Source of the DNA: Bacteroidaceae bacterium | GTDB taxonomy: Bacteria; Bacteroidota; Bacteroidia; Bacteroidales; Bacteroidaceae | Direction of reading: 5' to 3' | Assembly (NCBI GenBank): GCA_017469925.1 | Contig: JAFUFK010000016.1 | Span: 62,001 to 126,000 of the forward strand | DNA length: 64,000 bases | In this document: positions 32,278 through 40,618 of the stretch, piece by piece | How positions within the stretch are numbered: position 1 is the stretch's first letter | Layout of the letters: every line of letters starts with the position of its first letter | Program-made: the position numbers and the translations under genes | Notes under the pieces: generated by a model | The model's database searches: none | Seen by the model: the letters and a program-made list of their open reading frames with translations, nothing else | Told to the model about the DNA's origin: nothing

Positions 32278-33201
32278 TTATTCGCTCATGTTACGGATAT
32301 AAGGCATCTCGGGAAATTGGCCGAAACCGAAGAGGCGCTGGGCATTGAGACCGAGGAAGGCGGCCTTCTCGGCGTCGGAGAGCAGGGACGAGCGCAGCAC
32401 GAAGTCGTACGACATGCGGTAGGTGATGGCCGTGATGGTGCGCGGGTAGTCGCTGCCCCACATCAGACGGTCGATGCCCACCTCGTCGGCAGCCTCGCGA
32501 ATGGCACGGACGGCGGAGGGGAAGGGCCAGAACTCGTCGTTGAAGAGCCACGTGATGCCACCGCATTCGATAAAGACATTCGGGTGGCGTGCCAGTCGGA
32601 TTTGGCTCATCCAGCCGGGACGCGTGACCATTCCGAAGTGGCCGATGACAACGGTCAGGCGCGGACACTCGGCGATGACCGTCTCCAGTTCCCCGACCTG
32701 CGTGTCGCCGTCGGCGAGTTCGATGCCCAACAGCGTGCCGCGCTCCTCCATCAGGTGGAAGAGGCGCATCATCTCCTCGCCGTCGAGGCGTACGCGCCAG
32801 TCGGGACCAATCAGCCGGGCAGCGGGAATCTTCAGTCCGCGGAAACCCTGGTCAATCAGCCGTCGGCCCTCTTCGAAGAAACCAGGCCGACGCGTGTCGG
32901 GCATGCCGAAGCAGAAGAAGCGGTCGGGATAGCGACGGCTGACGTCGGCGAGGTAGTCGTTCTGCGGCCCGTCGATGAACTCCTGGGTCACTACGGCCGC
33001 ACTCACACGGGCGTAGTCCATGTTGGAGAGGAACACTTCGGCCGTATTCCGACCATCGATAAGAAAAGGGGGGAGCATCTGCACCTCGTCGCCAAAAAAG
33101 AGAGAGCGGCTGCGGTTGGACTCGATTTGACAAATGTGCTGACCGTTGACTACGGTGTCCTGTCGGAGCCACAGGTGGCTGTGTGCGTCGATGATGAGCA
33201 T
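32278..33201 (-). CDS. Amidohydrolase (COG3618-type, possible L-fucono-1,5-lactonase)
   Basis: 307 residues from the ATG near 33201. An in-frame GTG at 33372 would add 57 residues, but a TATCTTTG promoter box lies inside that extension, so the inner start is preferred. The metal motif is I-D-A-H-S-H-L-W. Other ligands are likely in V-V-I-G-H-F-G-M and W-G-S-D-Y-P-R. The family includes lactonases that open sugar lactones in the oxidative fucose pathway. With the two dehydrogenases and the fucosidase downstream this gives fucose release, oxidation and lactone opening. No fuconate dehydratase is in the window. First gene of the module. Confidence 0.8.
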   Translation of the reverse strand: MLIIDAHSHLWLRQDTVVNGQHICQIESNRSRSLFFGDEVQMLPPFLIDGRNTAEVFLSNMDYARVSAAVVTQEFIDGPQNDYLADVSRRYPDRFFCFGMPDTRRPGFFEEGRRLIDQGFRGLKIPAARLIGPDWRVRLDGEEMMRLFHLMEERGTLLGIELADGDTQVGELETVIAECPRLTVVIGHFGMVTRPGWMSQIRLARHPNVFIECGGITWLFNDEFWPFPSAVRAIREAADEVGIDRLMWGSDYPRTITAITYRMSYDFVLRSSLLSDAEKAAFLGLNAQRLFGFGQFPEMPYIRNMSE

Positions 33202-33356
33202 AATCAAGATGTTTTGATTCGACAGGGCAAAGATAGGAATAAAATGCGACATGATAAGTGTGAAAAAGGAAATAAAAATAGGATAAAATGTACGTGGAGG
33301 CAAATTGTCGAATAAGCAGGCCCGAGTGGCGTTAAGCAAATAAAGTTGGCGTTCGA

Positions 33357-33388
33357 TTTGCGAGGTTCGCACCTTTTCACTATCTTTG
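33357..33388 (+). promoter_or_regulatory. Promoter of the Omp28-like gene at 33428
   Basis: TTTG (33357-33360), 20 bases, TATCTTTG (33381-33388), 39 bases upstream of the start codon. On the opposite strand a lone TATCTTTG box (about 33228-33235) probably serves the amidohydrolase. Confidence 0.82.
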
Positions 33389-33427
33389 CCCCAAACTACG
33401 CGCGCGTAATAATAAAAAGAGAAGAAT

Positions 33428-35233
33428 ATGAAGAGAATTTTACATCGACTGACGGGGCTTTTGATAGCCTTGATGTGTACGCTGACGGCATGGGCCGACG
33501 GCGAAATCTACTATGGCATCTACCAGGGCAGTGGCACGCTCACGGGCTATGGCACGGGCAAGGCCGAGACCTATGACGTGGCCATCCACCTGACCGACCC
33601 CTCGCTGGTGGGCATGGAAATCAGGGCGATTCGCATTCCCGTGAATACGGGTGCCAAGAATGCGACGGACTACAAGGGGTGGCTGACCCGTGAACTGACC
33701 CTCGTGAGTGGTAAGATTGTGCCGGACATCGTGAGCGTAGAGACGACTCCCTCGGGCTCTTGGGCCGAGGCTCGCCTGTCGGAGCCCTACGTCATCGAAG
33801 AGGGCGGCCTGTATGTGGGCTATTCGCTGAATATATCGAGTGTCGATGCCAGCAACACAAGCGATGCAAACAAGACACCCATTATGACGACGGCTACGGA
33901 GAATCCCGAAGGCCTGCTCATCCATACCTCGCGCACCTATCGCAAGTGGGTGGGCCTGGCCGAGGTGGGCTCGCCTGCCGTGGTGGTGCTCATCGGAGGC
34001 GAAAACATCAAGCCGCGTGCGGCTACCCTGGTGGCTCCCGATGACCTATATACTACGACGGGTTCGACCATATCGACGACGTTGACGCTGGTCAACCACG
34101 GTTCGGAGGCTATCTCGAACATAGAATACCAGATTGAGGCCAACGGCGTGACCACGACGCGCCAACTGACGCGCTCGCTGGCCGGACAGTACTATGGCCG
34201 CAGCACGACCTTCACGGCTACCATTCCGGCAGTAGATACGAAGGGTTCCTATCCGACGACTTTCCGTGTGACGAAGATAAATGGTGAGGCCAATGAGGAC
34301 CCTGTGGGTGCAACGACAGTGCCCGTGACCTATCTGGACGAGATTCCCGTCCATCGTCCCCTGGTGGAGGAATATACGGGAACGTGGTGCCAATGGTGTC
34401 CTCGTGGTTTGGCTTGCTTCGAGCGCATGACCGACCTCTATGGTGACAAGTTCGTAGGCGTGGCCTACCACATGAGCGACGTCATGGACTTTGCGGTCAG
34501 CTACTACCCCATAGGTACGGCCGAAGTGGGTTTGCCGACGGCCTTCATAGACCGTGCCGCGAACTATGACCTCAGCGACGGTCGGCAGGCCTGGCAGCAG
34601 CGTAGCAACGGCATTGCTCCGGCCAGCATCGATGTCGTGGCAGAGTGGGCCGACGACTCGAAGACCAAGATTAAGGCCACCTCGACAACGACTTTCGTAC
34701 GTGACTTTAACGACAATACATGCCTCGTGGGCTACGTGCTCTTGGCCAACGACCTGCATAAGGATGGCGATAGCGACTGGTACCAGTCGAATGCCTTCTC
34801 TGGCAATCAGGGTTATTCGACGGGCGACAAGTACTTGCAGAAGTACATCGACTCGCCCAACCCGATGAAGAACTTCCACTTCGACCATGTGGCCATAGCC
34901 CAGTCGGCCAACTATGGCGTGGGCCGTGAGGGCAGTCTGCCTGCAAGCGTAAAGGAGTACGAGCCTAATCAGCATGTTTACACTTTTGACATCTCGGGCA
35001 TCACCTTGCCTTTGGATAAGGAGAAACTGGAGGTCGTAGCCGTGTTGGTGGACAGCAAGACGGGGCAGGTGGTGAACTGCAACAAGGGACATGTCACGGA
35101 TGCCGACGGCATCAACGAAGTTCAAAGTTCAAAGTCCAAAGTCCAAAGTGAACTTTATGACCTTGCGGGACGTCGTATCATGAAACCCGCAAAGGGCATC
35201 TACATAGAGAACGGAAAGAAAGTAATCAAATAA
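33428..35233 (+). CDS. Omp28-like secreted protein with thioredoxin-type C-x-x-C
   Basis: 601 residues, signal peptide ending near A-W-A-D (about residue 23). The middle holds V-E-E-Y-T-G-T-W-C-Q-W-C-P-R-G, with C321 and C324 in a thioredoxin-like fold as in the Omp28 family. L-P-T-A-F-I-D-R acts as the cis-proline strand. N-terminal part: beta-rich, V-G-Y-S-L-N-I. The C-terminus has a 7-bp repeat linker (35120-35154, read V-Q-S-S-K-S-K-V-Q-S) and then the short tail L-Y-D-L-A-G-R-R-I ... G-I-Y-I-E-N-G-K-K. A TlpA-like thioredoxin follows at 12 bases. Probably exported beyond the inner membrane; redox role inferred. Confidence 0.82.
   Translation: MKRILHRLTGLLIALMCTLTAWADGEIYYGIYQGSGTLTGYGTGKAETYDVAIHLTDPSLVGMEIRAIRIPVNTGAKNATDYKGWLTRELTLVSGKIVPDIVSVETTPSGSWAEARLSEPYVIEEGGLYVGYSLNISSVDASNTSDANKTPIMTTATENPEGLLIHTSRTYRKWVGLAEVGSPAVVVLIGGENIKPRAATLVAPDDLYTTTGSTISTTLTLVNHGSEAISNIEYQIEANGVTTTRQLTRSLAGQYYGRSTTFTATIPAVDTKGSYPTTFRVTKINGEANEDPVGATTVPVTYLDEIPVHRPLVEEYTGTWCQWCPRGLACFERMTDLYGDKFVGVAYHMSDVMDFAVSYYPIGTAEVGLPTAFIDRAANYDLSDGRQAWQQRSNGIAPASIDVVAEWADDSKTKIKATSTTTFVRDFNDNTCLVGYVLLANDLHKDGDSDWYQSNAFSGNQGYSTGDKYLQKYIDSPNPMKNFHFDHVAIAQSANYGVGREGSLPASVKEYEPNQHVYTFDISGITLPLDKEKLEVVAVLVDSKTGQVVNCNKGHVTDADGINEVQSSKSKVQSELYDLAGRRIMKPAKGIYIENGKKVIK
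35120..35154 (+). repeat. 7-bp repeat coding the linker before a C-terminal tail
   Basis: GTTCAAA, GTTCAAA, GTCCAAA, GTCCAAA, GTGAACT in frame, directly before the conserved tail of the Omp28-like protein. Near-identical units sit at the same place in the genes ending at 39885 and 40619. Confidence 0.8.
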
Positions 35234-35245
35234 AAAGGGAGAACT

Positions 35246-35764
35246 ATGAAAAGGACATTGTTTACGCTCGCCCTGCTCATTGGCGTAGCCCAATTTTCAA
35301 TTTTCAATTATCAATTTTCAATTGGCGAAGCCTACGCCCAGCTGCCCGCCATCACCTTGAAGACGATGGACGGCCAGACGGTGAAGACGGACACGCTGAA
35401 CAATCAGGGGCGGCCCTTCATCATCTCGTTCTTTGCTACGTGGTGCAAACCTTGCAATCGTGAACTGAGCGCCATCCAGGAAGTCTATGAAGACTGGCAG
35501 GAGGAGACGGGTGTGAAGGTGATTGCCGTCAGCATCGATCAGGCACAAAACATCAATAAGGTAAAGCCCCTCGTGGACGAACACGGATGGGAATACGACG
35601 TGCTGCTCGACCCGAACAGCGACTTCCGCCGGGCATTGGGCATTCAGATGATACCCTTTACCCTTATCGTCGATGGCAAGGGTAAGATTGTGCACAAGCA
35701 CAATGGCTATACCGACGGCGCAGAGACGGAACTCATAGAGAAAGTTAGGGAACTCGTTAATTGA
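35246..35764 (+). CDS. TlpA-like periplasmic thioredoxin
   Basis: 172 residues. The active site W-C-K-P-C has C67 and C70. The fold fits the AhpC/TSA-TlpA group: F-I-I-S-F-F-A-T, V-K-V-I-A-V-S-I-D, and the cis-proline region M-I-P-F-T-L-I-V-D. The signal peptide is unusual: after I-G-V-A the stretch Q-F-S-I-F-N-Y-Q-F-S-I comes from five CAATTTT-type heptamers, then cleavage likely after A-Y-A. It probably reduces or resolves disulfides in the Omp28-like exported proteins on either side. Its stop is six bases before the next start. Confidence 0.9.
   Translation: MKRTLFTLALLIGVAQFSIFNYQFSIGEAYAQLPAITLKTMDGQTVKTDTLNNQGRPFIISFFATWCKPCNRELSAIQEVYEDWQEETGVKVIAVSIDQAQNINKVKPLVDEHGWEYDVLLDPNSDFRRALGIQMIPFTLIVDGKGKIVHKHNGYTDGAETELIEKVRELVN
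35291..35325 (+). repeat. 7-bp repeat inside the signal peptide of the TlpA-like protein
   Basis: CAATTTT, CAATTTT, CAATTAT, CAATTTT, CAATTGG: five units, period 7, in frame. They form much of the hydrophobic core of the signal sequence. Confidence 0.85.
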
Positions 35765-35769
35765 GCTTT

Positions 35770-37359
35770 ATGAAGCGCATAGCACTTTTGCTTTTTAGCT
35801 TTTCGTTTCTAATTGCCATGCAGGGCGTGGCGCAAGTGGTCGTGAGCGGTAGCCTGCAGAGTGATATGCTCTTGGCCAACAAGGATACGAAGACGGGTTT
35901 TGTGAAGGGTAATGCCAGTGGAGGTTACGAGGACGACTTCATGACCAACACCTATCTGGACTTAAACTTGCAGAGCCAATACGTCGATGCAGGTATGCGA
36001 TTCGAGTATCTGGACCATCCGATGCCCGGCTTCAATGATGCAGCCAACCACTTCAAGGGTAGTCTCGTGTCGAACGTCTTTGTCAAGGGCAAACTGAAGA
36101 ATCTGGAACTGACGGGCGGCTCGTTCTACGAGCAGTTCGGCTCGGGCTTCATCCTTCGTACCTATGAAGAGCGAAGTCTCGGCATCGACAACTCGTTGCT
36201 GGGTGGGCGCGTGGTCTATACACCTTATCGGGGTATTACCGTGAAGGCCCTCTCGGGCGTGCAACGTACCTATTGGGAGTGGAAGAAGAATACCGTCAGC
36301 GGTGCCGACCTCGAGTTGAATCTCGATGAGTGGATAAAACCCATGCAACGGGGTGGAACCCGACTGCTGGTGGGCGGTTCGTGGGTGAATAAGCACGAGA
36401 AGGACGAGTTCGTCATGGCCGACCCCACACACCGTTATAACTTCCCGAAGTTTGTCAACGCCTTTGACTTCCGTGCCAACTTGCAGTCGCATGGTTTTGG
36501 CCTGCTGGCAGAGTACGCCTTCAAGACTCAGGACCCCACGCGTATCAATGGCTATAATTACGATCGTGGTCAGGTAGGCATGCTGTCGGCTTCGTATTCG
36601 AAGAAGGGCATGAGTTTCCTGGCACAGGCGCGCCGTTCGGAGTTTATGGACTTCCGTAGCCAGCGCAATGTCGGACGTCTTTCCCGCGCAGCCTATATCA
36701 ACCACCTGCCGGCCTTCACGATGGACCATACCTATGCCCTCGCAGCCCTCTATCCCTACGCCACACAGCCCGACGGCGAGTGGGCCTATCAGGGGTCGGC
36801 TGCCTATACCTTCAAGCGCAAGACCAAGCTCGGAGGTAAGTACGGCATGACCATGAAGGTGAACTTCTCGCATGTCCGTAACGACGGCGAGACGTACTAT
36901 CAGGACATCAATGTGCAGTTGGAACGTAAGATGACGCAGAAGTTCAAACTGAACCTTATGTACATGAACCAAAAGTATAACCAGACCGTCATGGAAGGCG
37001 AAGGGGGGATGGTACATGCCAACATTGGCGTAGTGGAGGGTAAGTATCAGTTCAACAAGAAACTGACCCTTCGTGCCGAGGTGCAGTATCTGCATACACC
37101 CGACGACGACGGCGACTGGATATATGGTCTGGGCGAACTCTCTATTGTTCCGCATTGGATGATAAGCCTCTCCGACATGTACAACCTTGGCAAGACCGAC
37201 ACCCACTACTATCAGGGCAGCGTGACGTACAACCTGAAGGCCCACCGCATCCAGTTGGGCTATGTGCGCAATCGTGCGGGTTTCAACTGTTCGGGTGGTG
37301 TCTGCCGCCGTGTGCCTGCCAGCCGAGGTGTGACACTATCGTACAATTATAACTTCTAA
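35770..37359 (+). CDS. DUF6029-type outer-membrane beta-barrel protein
   Basis: 529 residues from the ATG at 35770; a TTG three codons upstream is less likely. Signal peptide to about A-M-Q-G-V-A-Q. The mature part alternates polar and aromatic strands (Y-L-D-L-N-L-Q-S-Q-Y, M-R-F-E-Y-L-D-H-P-M-P-G, G-G-S-F-Y-E-Q-F-G-S-G) and ends in aromatic F (L-S-Y-N-Y-N-F), as for outer-membrane barrels. This matches what I remember as DUF6029, often found with TlpA/Omp28 genes. No transport substrate can be named. A GC-rich hairpin pair begins one base after the stop. Confidence 0.83.
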   Translation: MKRIALLLFSFSFLIAMQGVAQVVVSGSLQSDMLLANKDTKTGFVKGNASGGYEDDFMTNTYLDLNLQSQYVDAGMRFEYLDHPMPGFNDAANHFKGSLVSNVFVKGKLKNLELTGGSFYEQFGSGFILRTYEERSLGIDNSLLGGRVVYTPYRGITVKALSGVQRTYWEWKKNTVSGADLELNLDEWIKPMQRGGTRLLVGGSWVNKHEKDEFVMADPTHRYNFPKFVNAFDFRANLQSHGFGLLAEYAFKTQDPTRINGYNYDRGQVGMLSASYSKKGMSFLAQARRSEFMDFRSQRNVGRLSRAAYINHLPAFTMDHTYALAALYPYATQPDGEWAYQGSAAYTFKRKTKLGGKYGMTMKVNFSHVRNDGETYYQDINVQLERKMTQKFKLNLMYMNQKYNQTVMEGEGGMVHANIGVVEGKYQFNKKLTLRAEVQYLHTPDDDGDWIYGLGELSIVPHWMISLSDMYNLGKTDTHYYQGSVTYNLKAHRIQLGYVRNRAGFNCSGGVCRRVPASRGVTLSYNYNF

Positions 37360-37360
37360 G

Positions 37361-37493
37361 GGACCCACCCCAGCCCTCCCTTGTAGGGAGGGAGAAGTCA
37401 CTGAATATAATATATAATTAAGGAATATGTTTTTATCTTATCTGCGAAACTATATACTCCCCTCCATAACAGGGAGGGGTATGGGGGTGGGGC
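37361..37493 (+). repeat. Inverted pair of GC-rich hairpins, locus A
   Basis: Left half 37361-37400: GACCCACCCC, CCCTCCC-TTGTA-GGGAGGG, AAGTCAC. Right half 37456-37493: ACTCCCCTCC-ATAACA-GGGAGGGG, then GGGGGTGGGG. The two halves are inverted relative to each other, with an AT-rich spacer. The right half runs into the signal sequence of the gene at 37427. Confidence 0.75.
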
Positions 37494-38251
37494 TGCTTTT
37501 GCTCCTTGTCTCCTGCTCCCACATCGACGAGGATGAACGGCTCATCTATGTGAAGCCAGCCGAGGTGGCCCGTCGCGTACTGATAGAGGACTTCACGGGA
37601 CAGCGCTGCATCAACTGCCCGACGGCCACGCTGACCATTGCCGACCTGAAGGAAGCCTATGGCGAGGACAATGTGGTGGCCGTAGCCTTCCATTCAGGGC
37701 CATTTGGCAGCACGGCTCGCGGTGTACGTTATCCCATGACGACCGACATAGGCGAGGAATACTTCGCCCACTGGGGATTGAGTTCACAGCCCGTAGGAAT
37801 CGTGAATCGTCAGGGTCCCAGCGACTACTCCGACTGGGGTACGTTGGTTCACGAGGCGATGAATAAGCCTGCACGCCTAGGGATTTCCCTATCAACGCAA
37901 TATGATGAGGGCACAAATACCATTGGTATTGACGTCGAAACATTAGGGGCTGATGGCACAATCGACGGGAAGTTGCAGTTGTGGCTTACCGAAGATGGCA
38001 TCACAGCCTTCCAGTATATGCCCGACGGTACTACGAATCAGGAGTACCAGCACAACCACGTCTTCCGCGATGCCGTAAATGGTGCGTGGGGTACGGACTT
38101 CCATCTTGAGGAGGGAGAGTCGAAGCAGGAATCCTTCTCTTACGTCATCCCAGAGGATAAGACGTGGGTGCCGGCGAACATGCACGTCGTGGCCTTTGTC
38201 TATACCGACCAGGGCGTGGAGCAGGTCGTTGCGGAGCCGGTTGTGCAATGA
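37427..38251 (+). CDS. Omp28-family lipoprotein
   Basis: 274 residues. A hydrophobic run and lipobox-like V-S-C end near residue 29. The first half of the signal (Y-I-L-P-S-I-T-G-R-G-M-G-V-G) is coded by the right half of a GC-rich repeat. The thioredoxin-like segment is L-I-E-D-F-T-G-Q-R-C-I-N-C-P-T-A with C61 and C64, then V-A-F-H-S-G-P-F-G and the cis-proline region Q-P-V-G-I-V-N-R. Shorter than the neighbouring Omp28-like proteins and without the C-terminal tail, which fits lipid anchoring as the alternative. Probably made with the preceding barrel protein. Confidence 0.82.
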   Translation: MFLSYLRNYILPSITGRGMGVGLLLLLVSCSHIDEDERLIYVKPAEVARRVLIEDFTGQRCINCPTATLTIADLKEAYGEDNVVAVAFHSGPFGSTARGVRYPMTTDIGEEYFAHWGLSSQPVGIVNRQGPSDYSDWGTLVHEAMNKPARLGISLSTQYDEGTNTIGIDVETLGADGTIDGKLQLWLTEDGITAFQYMPDGTTNQEYQHNHVFRDAVNGAWGTDFHLEEGESKQESFSYVIPEDKTWVPANMHVVAFVYTDQGVEQVVAEPVVQ

Positions 38252-38268
38252 GGCGCAGCCAACAATCG

Positions 38269-38303
38269 TCAATTATGAATTGTGAATCGTTAATTATTAA
38301 TTA
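38269..38303 (+). repeat. 7-bp repeat upstream of a secreted-protein gene
   Basis: TCAATTA, TGAATTG, TGAATCG, TTAATTA, TTAATTA: five units, period 7, ending 10 bases before the ATG at 38314. Confidence 0.8.
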
Positions 38304-38313
38304 AAAGTTGCTT

Positions 38314-39885
38314 ATGAGAAAACATTTACTCTTAATCCTTGCTTGCCTGTTGGCAGCAACATCTTTTGCACAGCAGTTGCGCGTGCCAAAGCTTACCCCC
38401 TTGAAGGCTCCTACCAAGGCCGACCTCGTGACTACACAACCGGCAGGTGAACTGCGTGTTTACGTGCGTTCTGGTGGTGCAACCAGGGCCACCCTATTCT
38501 TTCAGAACGACCGTCGTCAGGATGGAATGGTAGCCACGATGGTCTTTGCCGAAGACGGCAAGACGGTCTGGTTCAAGAACATCATCTCGCATGCTGCAAC
38601 AGGCACGTGGGTGAAAGGTACCATTGAGGGTGACGAGATTCACGTTCCCTATGGACAGCTTGTCTACTGGTTTGATGATCCAGTGGACGGAGACGGTAAT
38701 GCGGTAGCTCCGTATGGTATGAAACTGGCCGAGGTGACGGTCAATGGGTCCATCACCAATTACACGCAGTCGACTGACGGATACGCCATCTTCACCATCG
38801 AAGGTGACAAACTGCTGCTTCAGGGAACCAGCGGCGACCCTTCCGAGAATATGTTCAAGGGGCTGGGCCTCGTATATACCAATGCCTATGACGGTGAGTG
38901 GAGCTACTACCTCGACTTCGAGACTGTTTACGAACAGGTTGATGCCAATGGGGTAACTCCTCCCGATGGAATGCTTGCCGAACAGTATGCGCTGACCAAC
39001 GGCATTTATGGTCATCTGGTGAAGGTGGGCTTCGACGGTCAGAATGTCTATATGCAAGGCATTTCGGAGAGCTACTTGCCGAACAGTTGGATGAAGGGCT
39101 CTTTCATTAGCGATACGAAGGTCTATTTCCCCATGCAGGTGGCAGGTTTCTACTCCAATTATTTACTCTATTACGCAGGAACAGACATTGAACTGGTGAA
39201 CAAGAACTATGGCGGCACGTATCGGCACTCTTGGAATCCGGAGGACACAGGCATTACACTTGACTACGACCCCGAGACACGTAGCTTTGCCTGTGACCGT
39301 GGTATCGTGGTAAATAACTCTACCGACACTCTCGACCGCTACGAGCGTTTCGCCAAGGCATCTATCCGTCCTTGGGCTGAAAAAGCAGCAAAGCCCGCCA
39401 ATCCCTGCGTCTACGAACTCAATGACACTTTGAATAGCCGCATCTCCCTGCTTTCACTTTGCATCCCTTGTCTTGACGTAGATGGTAACTATCTGAATCC
39501 ACAAAAACTCTTCTATACCATCTATGTAGATGACGACGAGCCTTTCCTCTTCTATCAGGATGAATATACGGGCCTGCCTTTTGATGGTGTTGAGGAACTG
39601 CCTTATCTCTTTACAAACAATCGCGATATCTTCCCCAATAGCTATGGCATGTATCTCTACCAGAAGGGCTTCGACCGCATTGGTATCAAGAGTATCTACT
39701 ATGGTGGCGACGACCGTATTGCTACGGATATCTTCTACACGACCCCGTTGTCCGTGGGCATTGAGGAAGTGCAAAGTTCAAAGTTTAAAGTTCAAAGTGA
39801 ACTTTACGACCTTTCTGGCCGTCGCGTGGCCAAGCCTACGAAAGGGCTTTACATTAAGAATGGTAAGAAATATTTAATCCGATAA
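38314..39885 (+). CDS. Secreted protein with short sorting-type tail
   Basis: 523 residues from the ATG at 38314. The signal peptide ends at T-S-F-A-Q. I do not recognise the main domain. It has beta-rich, repeat-like stretches (W-V-K-G-T-I-E-G-D-E-I-H-V-P and W-M-K-G-S-F-I-S-D-T-K-V-Y-F-P), which suggest two related modules. Near the end, five GTTCAAA-type heptamers (39769-39803) give Q-S-S-K-F-K-V-Q-S, and the tail L-Y-D-L-S-G-R-R-V ... G-L-Y-I-K-N-G-K-K-Y follows. It sits in a cluster of exported proteins; extracellular or surface location inferred. Confidence 0.8.
   Translation: MRKHLLLILACLLAATSFAQQLRVPKLTPLKAPTKADLVTTQPAGELRVYVRSGGATRATLFFQNDRRQDGMVATMVFAEDGKTVWFKNIISHAATGTWVKGTIEGDEIHVPYGQLVYWFDDPVDGDGNAVAPYGMKLAEVTVNGSITNYTQSTDGYAIFTIEGDKLLLQGTSGDPSENMFKGLGLVYTNAYDGEWSYYLDFETVYEQVDANGVTPPDGMLAEQYALTNGIYGHLVKVGFDGQNVYMQGISESYLPNSWMKGSFISDTKVYFPMQVAGFYSNYLLYYAGTDIELVNKNYGGTYRHSWNPEDTGITLDYDPETRSFACDRGIVVNNSTDTLDRYERFAKASIRPWAEKAAKPANPCVYELNDTLNSRISLLSLCIPCLDVDGNYLNPQKLFYTIYVDDDEPFLFYQDEYTGLPFDGVEELPYLFTNNRDIFPNSYGMYLYQKGFDRIGIKSIYYGGDDRIATDIFYTTPLSVGIEEVQSSKFKVQSELYDLSGRRVAKPTKGLYIKNGKKYLIR
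39769..39803 (+). repeat. 7-bp repeat coding the linker before a C-terminal tail
   Basis: GTGCAAA, GTTCAAA, GTTTAAA, GTTCAAA, GTGAACT in frame before the tail of the protein ending at 39885. Four of these five units are identical to those at 40701-40735 on the other strand. Confidence 0.8.
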
Positions 39886-39889
39886 GACG

Positions 39890-40528
39890 ATGAAAAAGAT
39901 ATTTGCAATAGCACTTATGGCTTTAGGTTGCACGTCAGCCTATAGTCAGGATTTTCTGTTCGAGTTTGCCGACGAGCAGGGCACCATCATCCCCGACGGC
40001 AGTGTAGTGACCATTACCAAGGCCGAAGAGGCTCAGGACGGTTCGGGTGACATCATCATGGACTCTGGCATCTTTGCCAAGAACGTCGATGGCGACGACG
40101 ACCAACTCGTGCGTCTGAACTATGAGGTTGTGCAGAAGGACAATGGCGACCTGCAGATGTGCTTCCCGAAGGAGTGCATCATGGTGCGTCAGGATAAAGG
40201 CACTACCATCCCGGGTCCTCTTACGGGTAAAATGCACTCGATTGCTACCGAGTGGTTCCCCATGGCTTATGGGACCTGCGAGGTGAAGCTTCATCTGGAG
40301 ACGGTCGTTAAGGCCATAGGCGATAGCTACGTCGTTACCGACGACGGGCCAGGCATAACCCTCCGCTTTGTCTATGCCGATCCGGCCCACGTTGACGAGA
40401 CAACGACCCAGGTGGCTACTCCCGTAGCTTACTACTCGTTGAGCGGTCAGCGCTTGTCGCCCCAGCATCGTGGCATTGCCGTAGTTCGTCTGTCCGACGG
40501 GACGGTGGAGAAGCGCATCCTTCGCTAA
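39890..40528 (+). CDS. Secreted protein of unknown function with tail-like end
   Basis: 212 residues, signal peptide to about residue 19 (T-S-A-Y-S-Q). The mature part has F-L-F-E-F-A-D-E-Q-G-T-I-I-P-D-G-S and G-T-C-E-V-K-L-H-L-E, beta-rich and acidic. The end Y-Y-S-L-S-G-Q-R-L ... G-I-A-V-V-R-L-S-D-G-T is a divergent form of the tail seen in other exported proteins here. The gene starts four bases behind the previous stop, so it is co-expressed. I do not recognise a family. Confidence 0.8.
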   Translation: MKKIFAIALMALGCTSAYSQDFLFEFADEQGTIIPDGSVVTITKAEEAQDGSGDIIMDSGIFAKNVDGDDDQLVRLNYEVVQKDNGDLQMCFPKECIMVRQDKGTTIPGPLTGKMHSIATEWFPMAYGTCEVKLHLETVVKAIGDSYVVTDDGPGITLRFVYADPAHVDETTTQVATPVAYYSLSGQRLSPQHRGIAVVRLSDGTVEKRILR

Positions 40529-40550
40529 TCCCCCGATAGCGCGATAAAGA

Positions 40551-40590
40551 AGAGTCCCGCACCCTCTCACTTGAGGGGATGCGGGACTCT
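40551..40590. terminator. Bidirectional terminator
   Basis: Strong stem AGAGTCCCGCA..CCCTC / GAGGG..TGCGGGACTCT between two convergent genes. It should end transcription from both directions. Confidence 0.8.
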
Positions 40591-40618
40591 CTCTCTTTCT
40601 CTTCGGCCGGGTTAGGGC

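Noticed and set aside
33202..33372. 57-residue N-terminal extension of the amidohydrolase from a GTG start
   Set aside because: The extension contains a TATCTTTG promoter box, and the family motif D-A-H-S-H starts right after the inner ATG.
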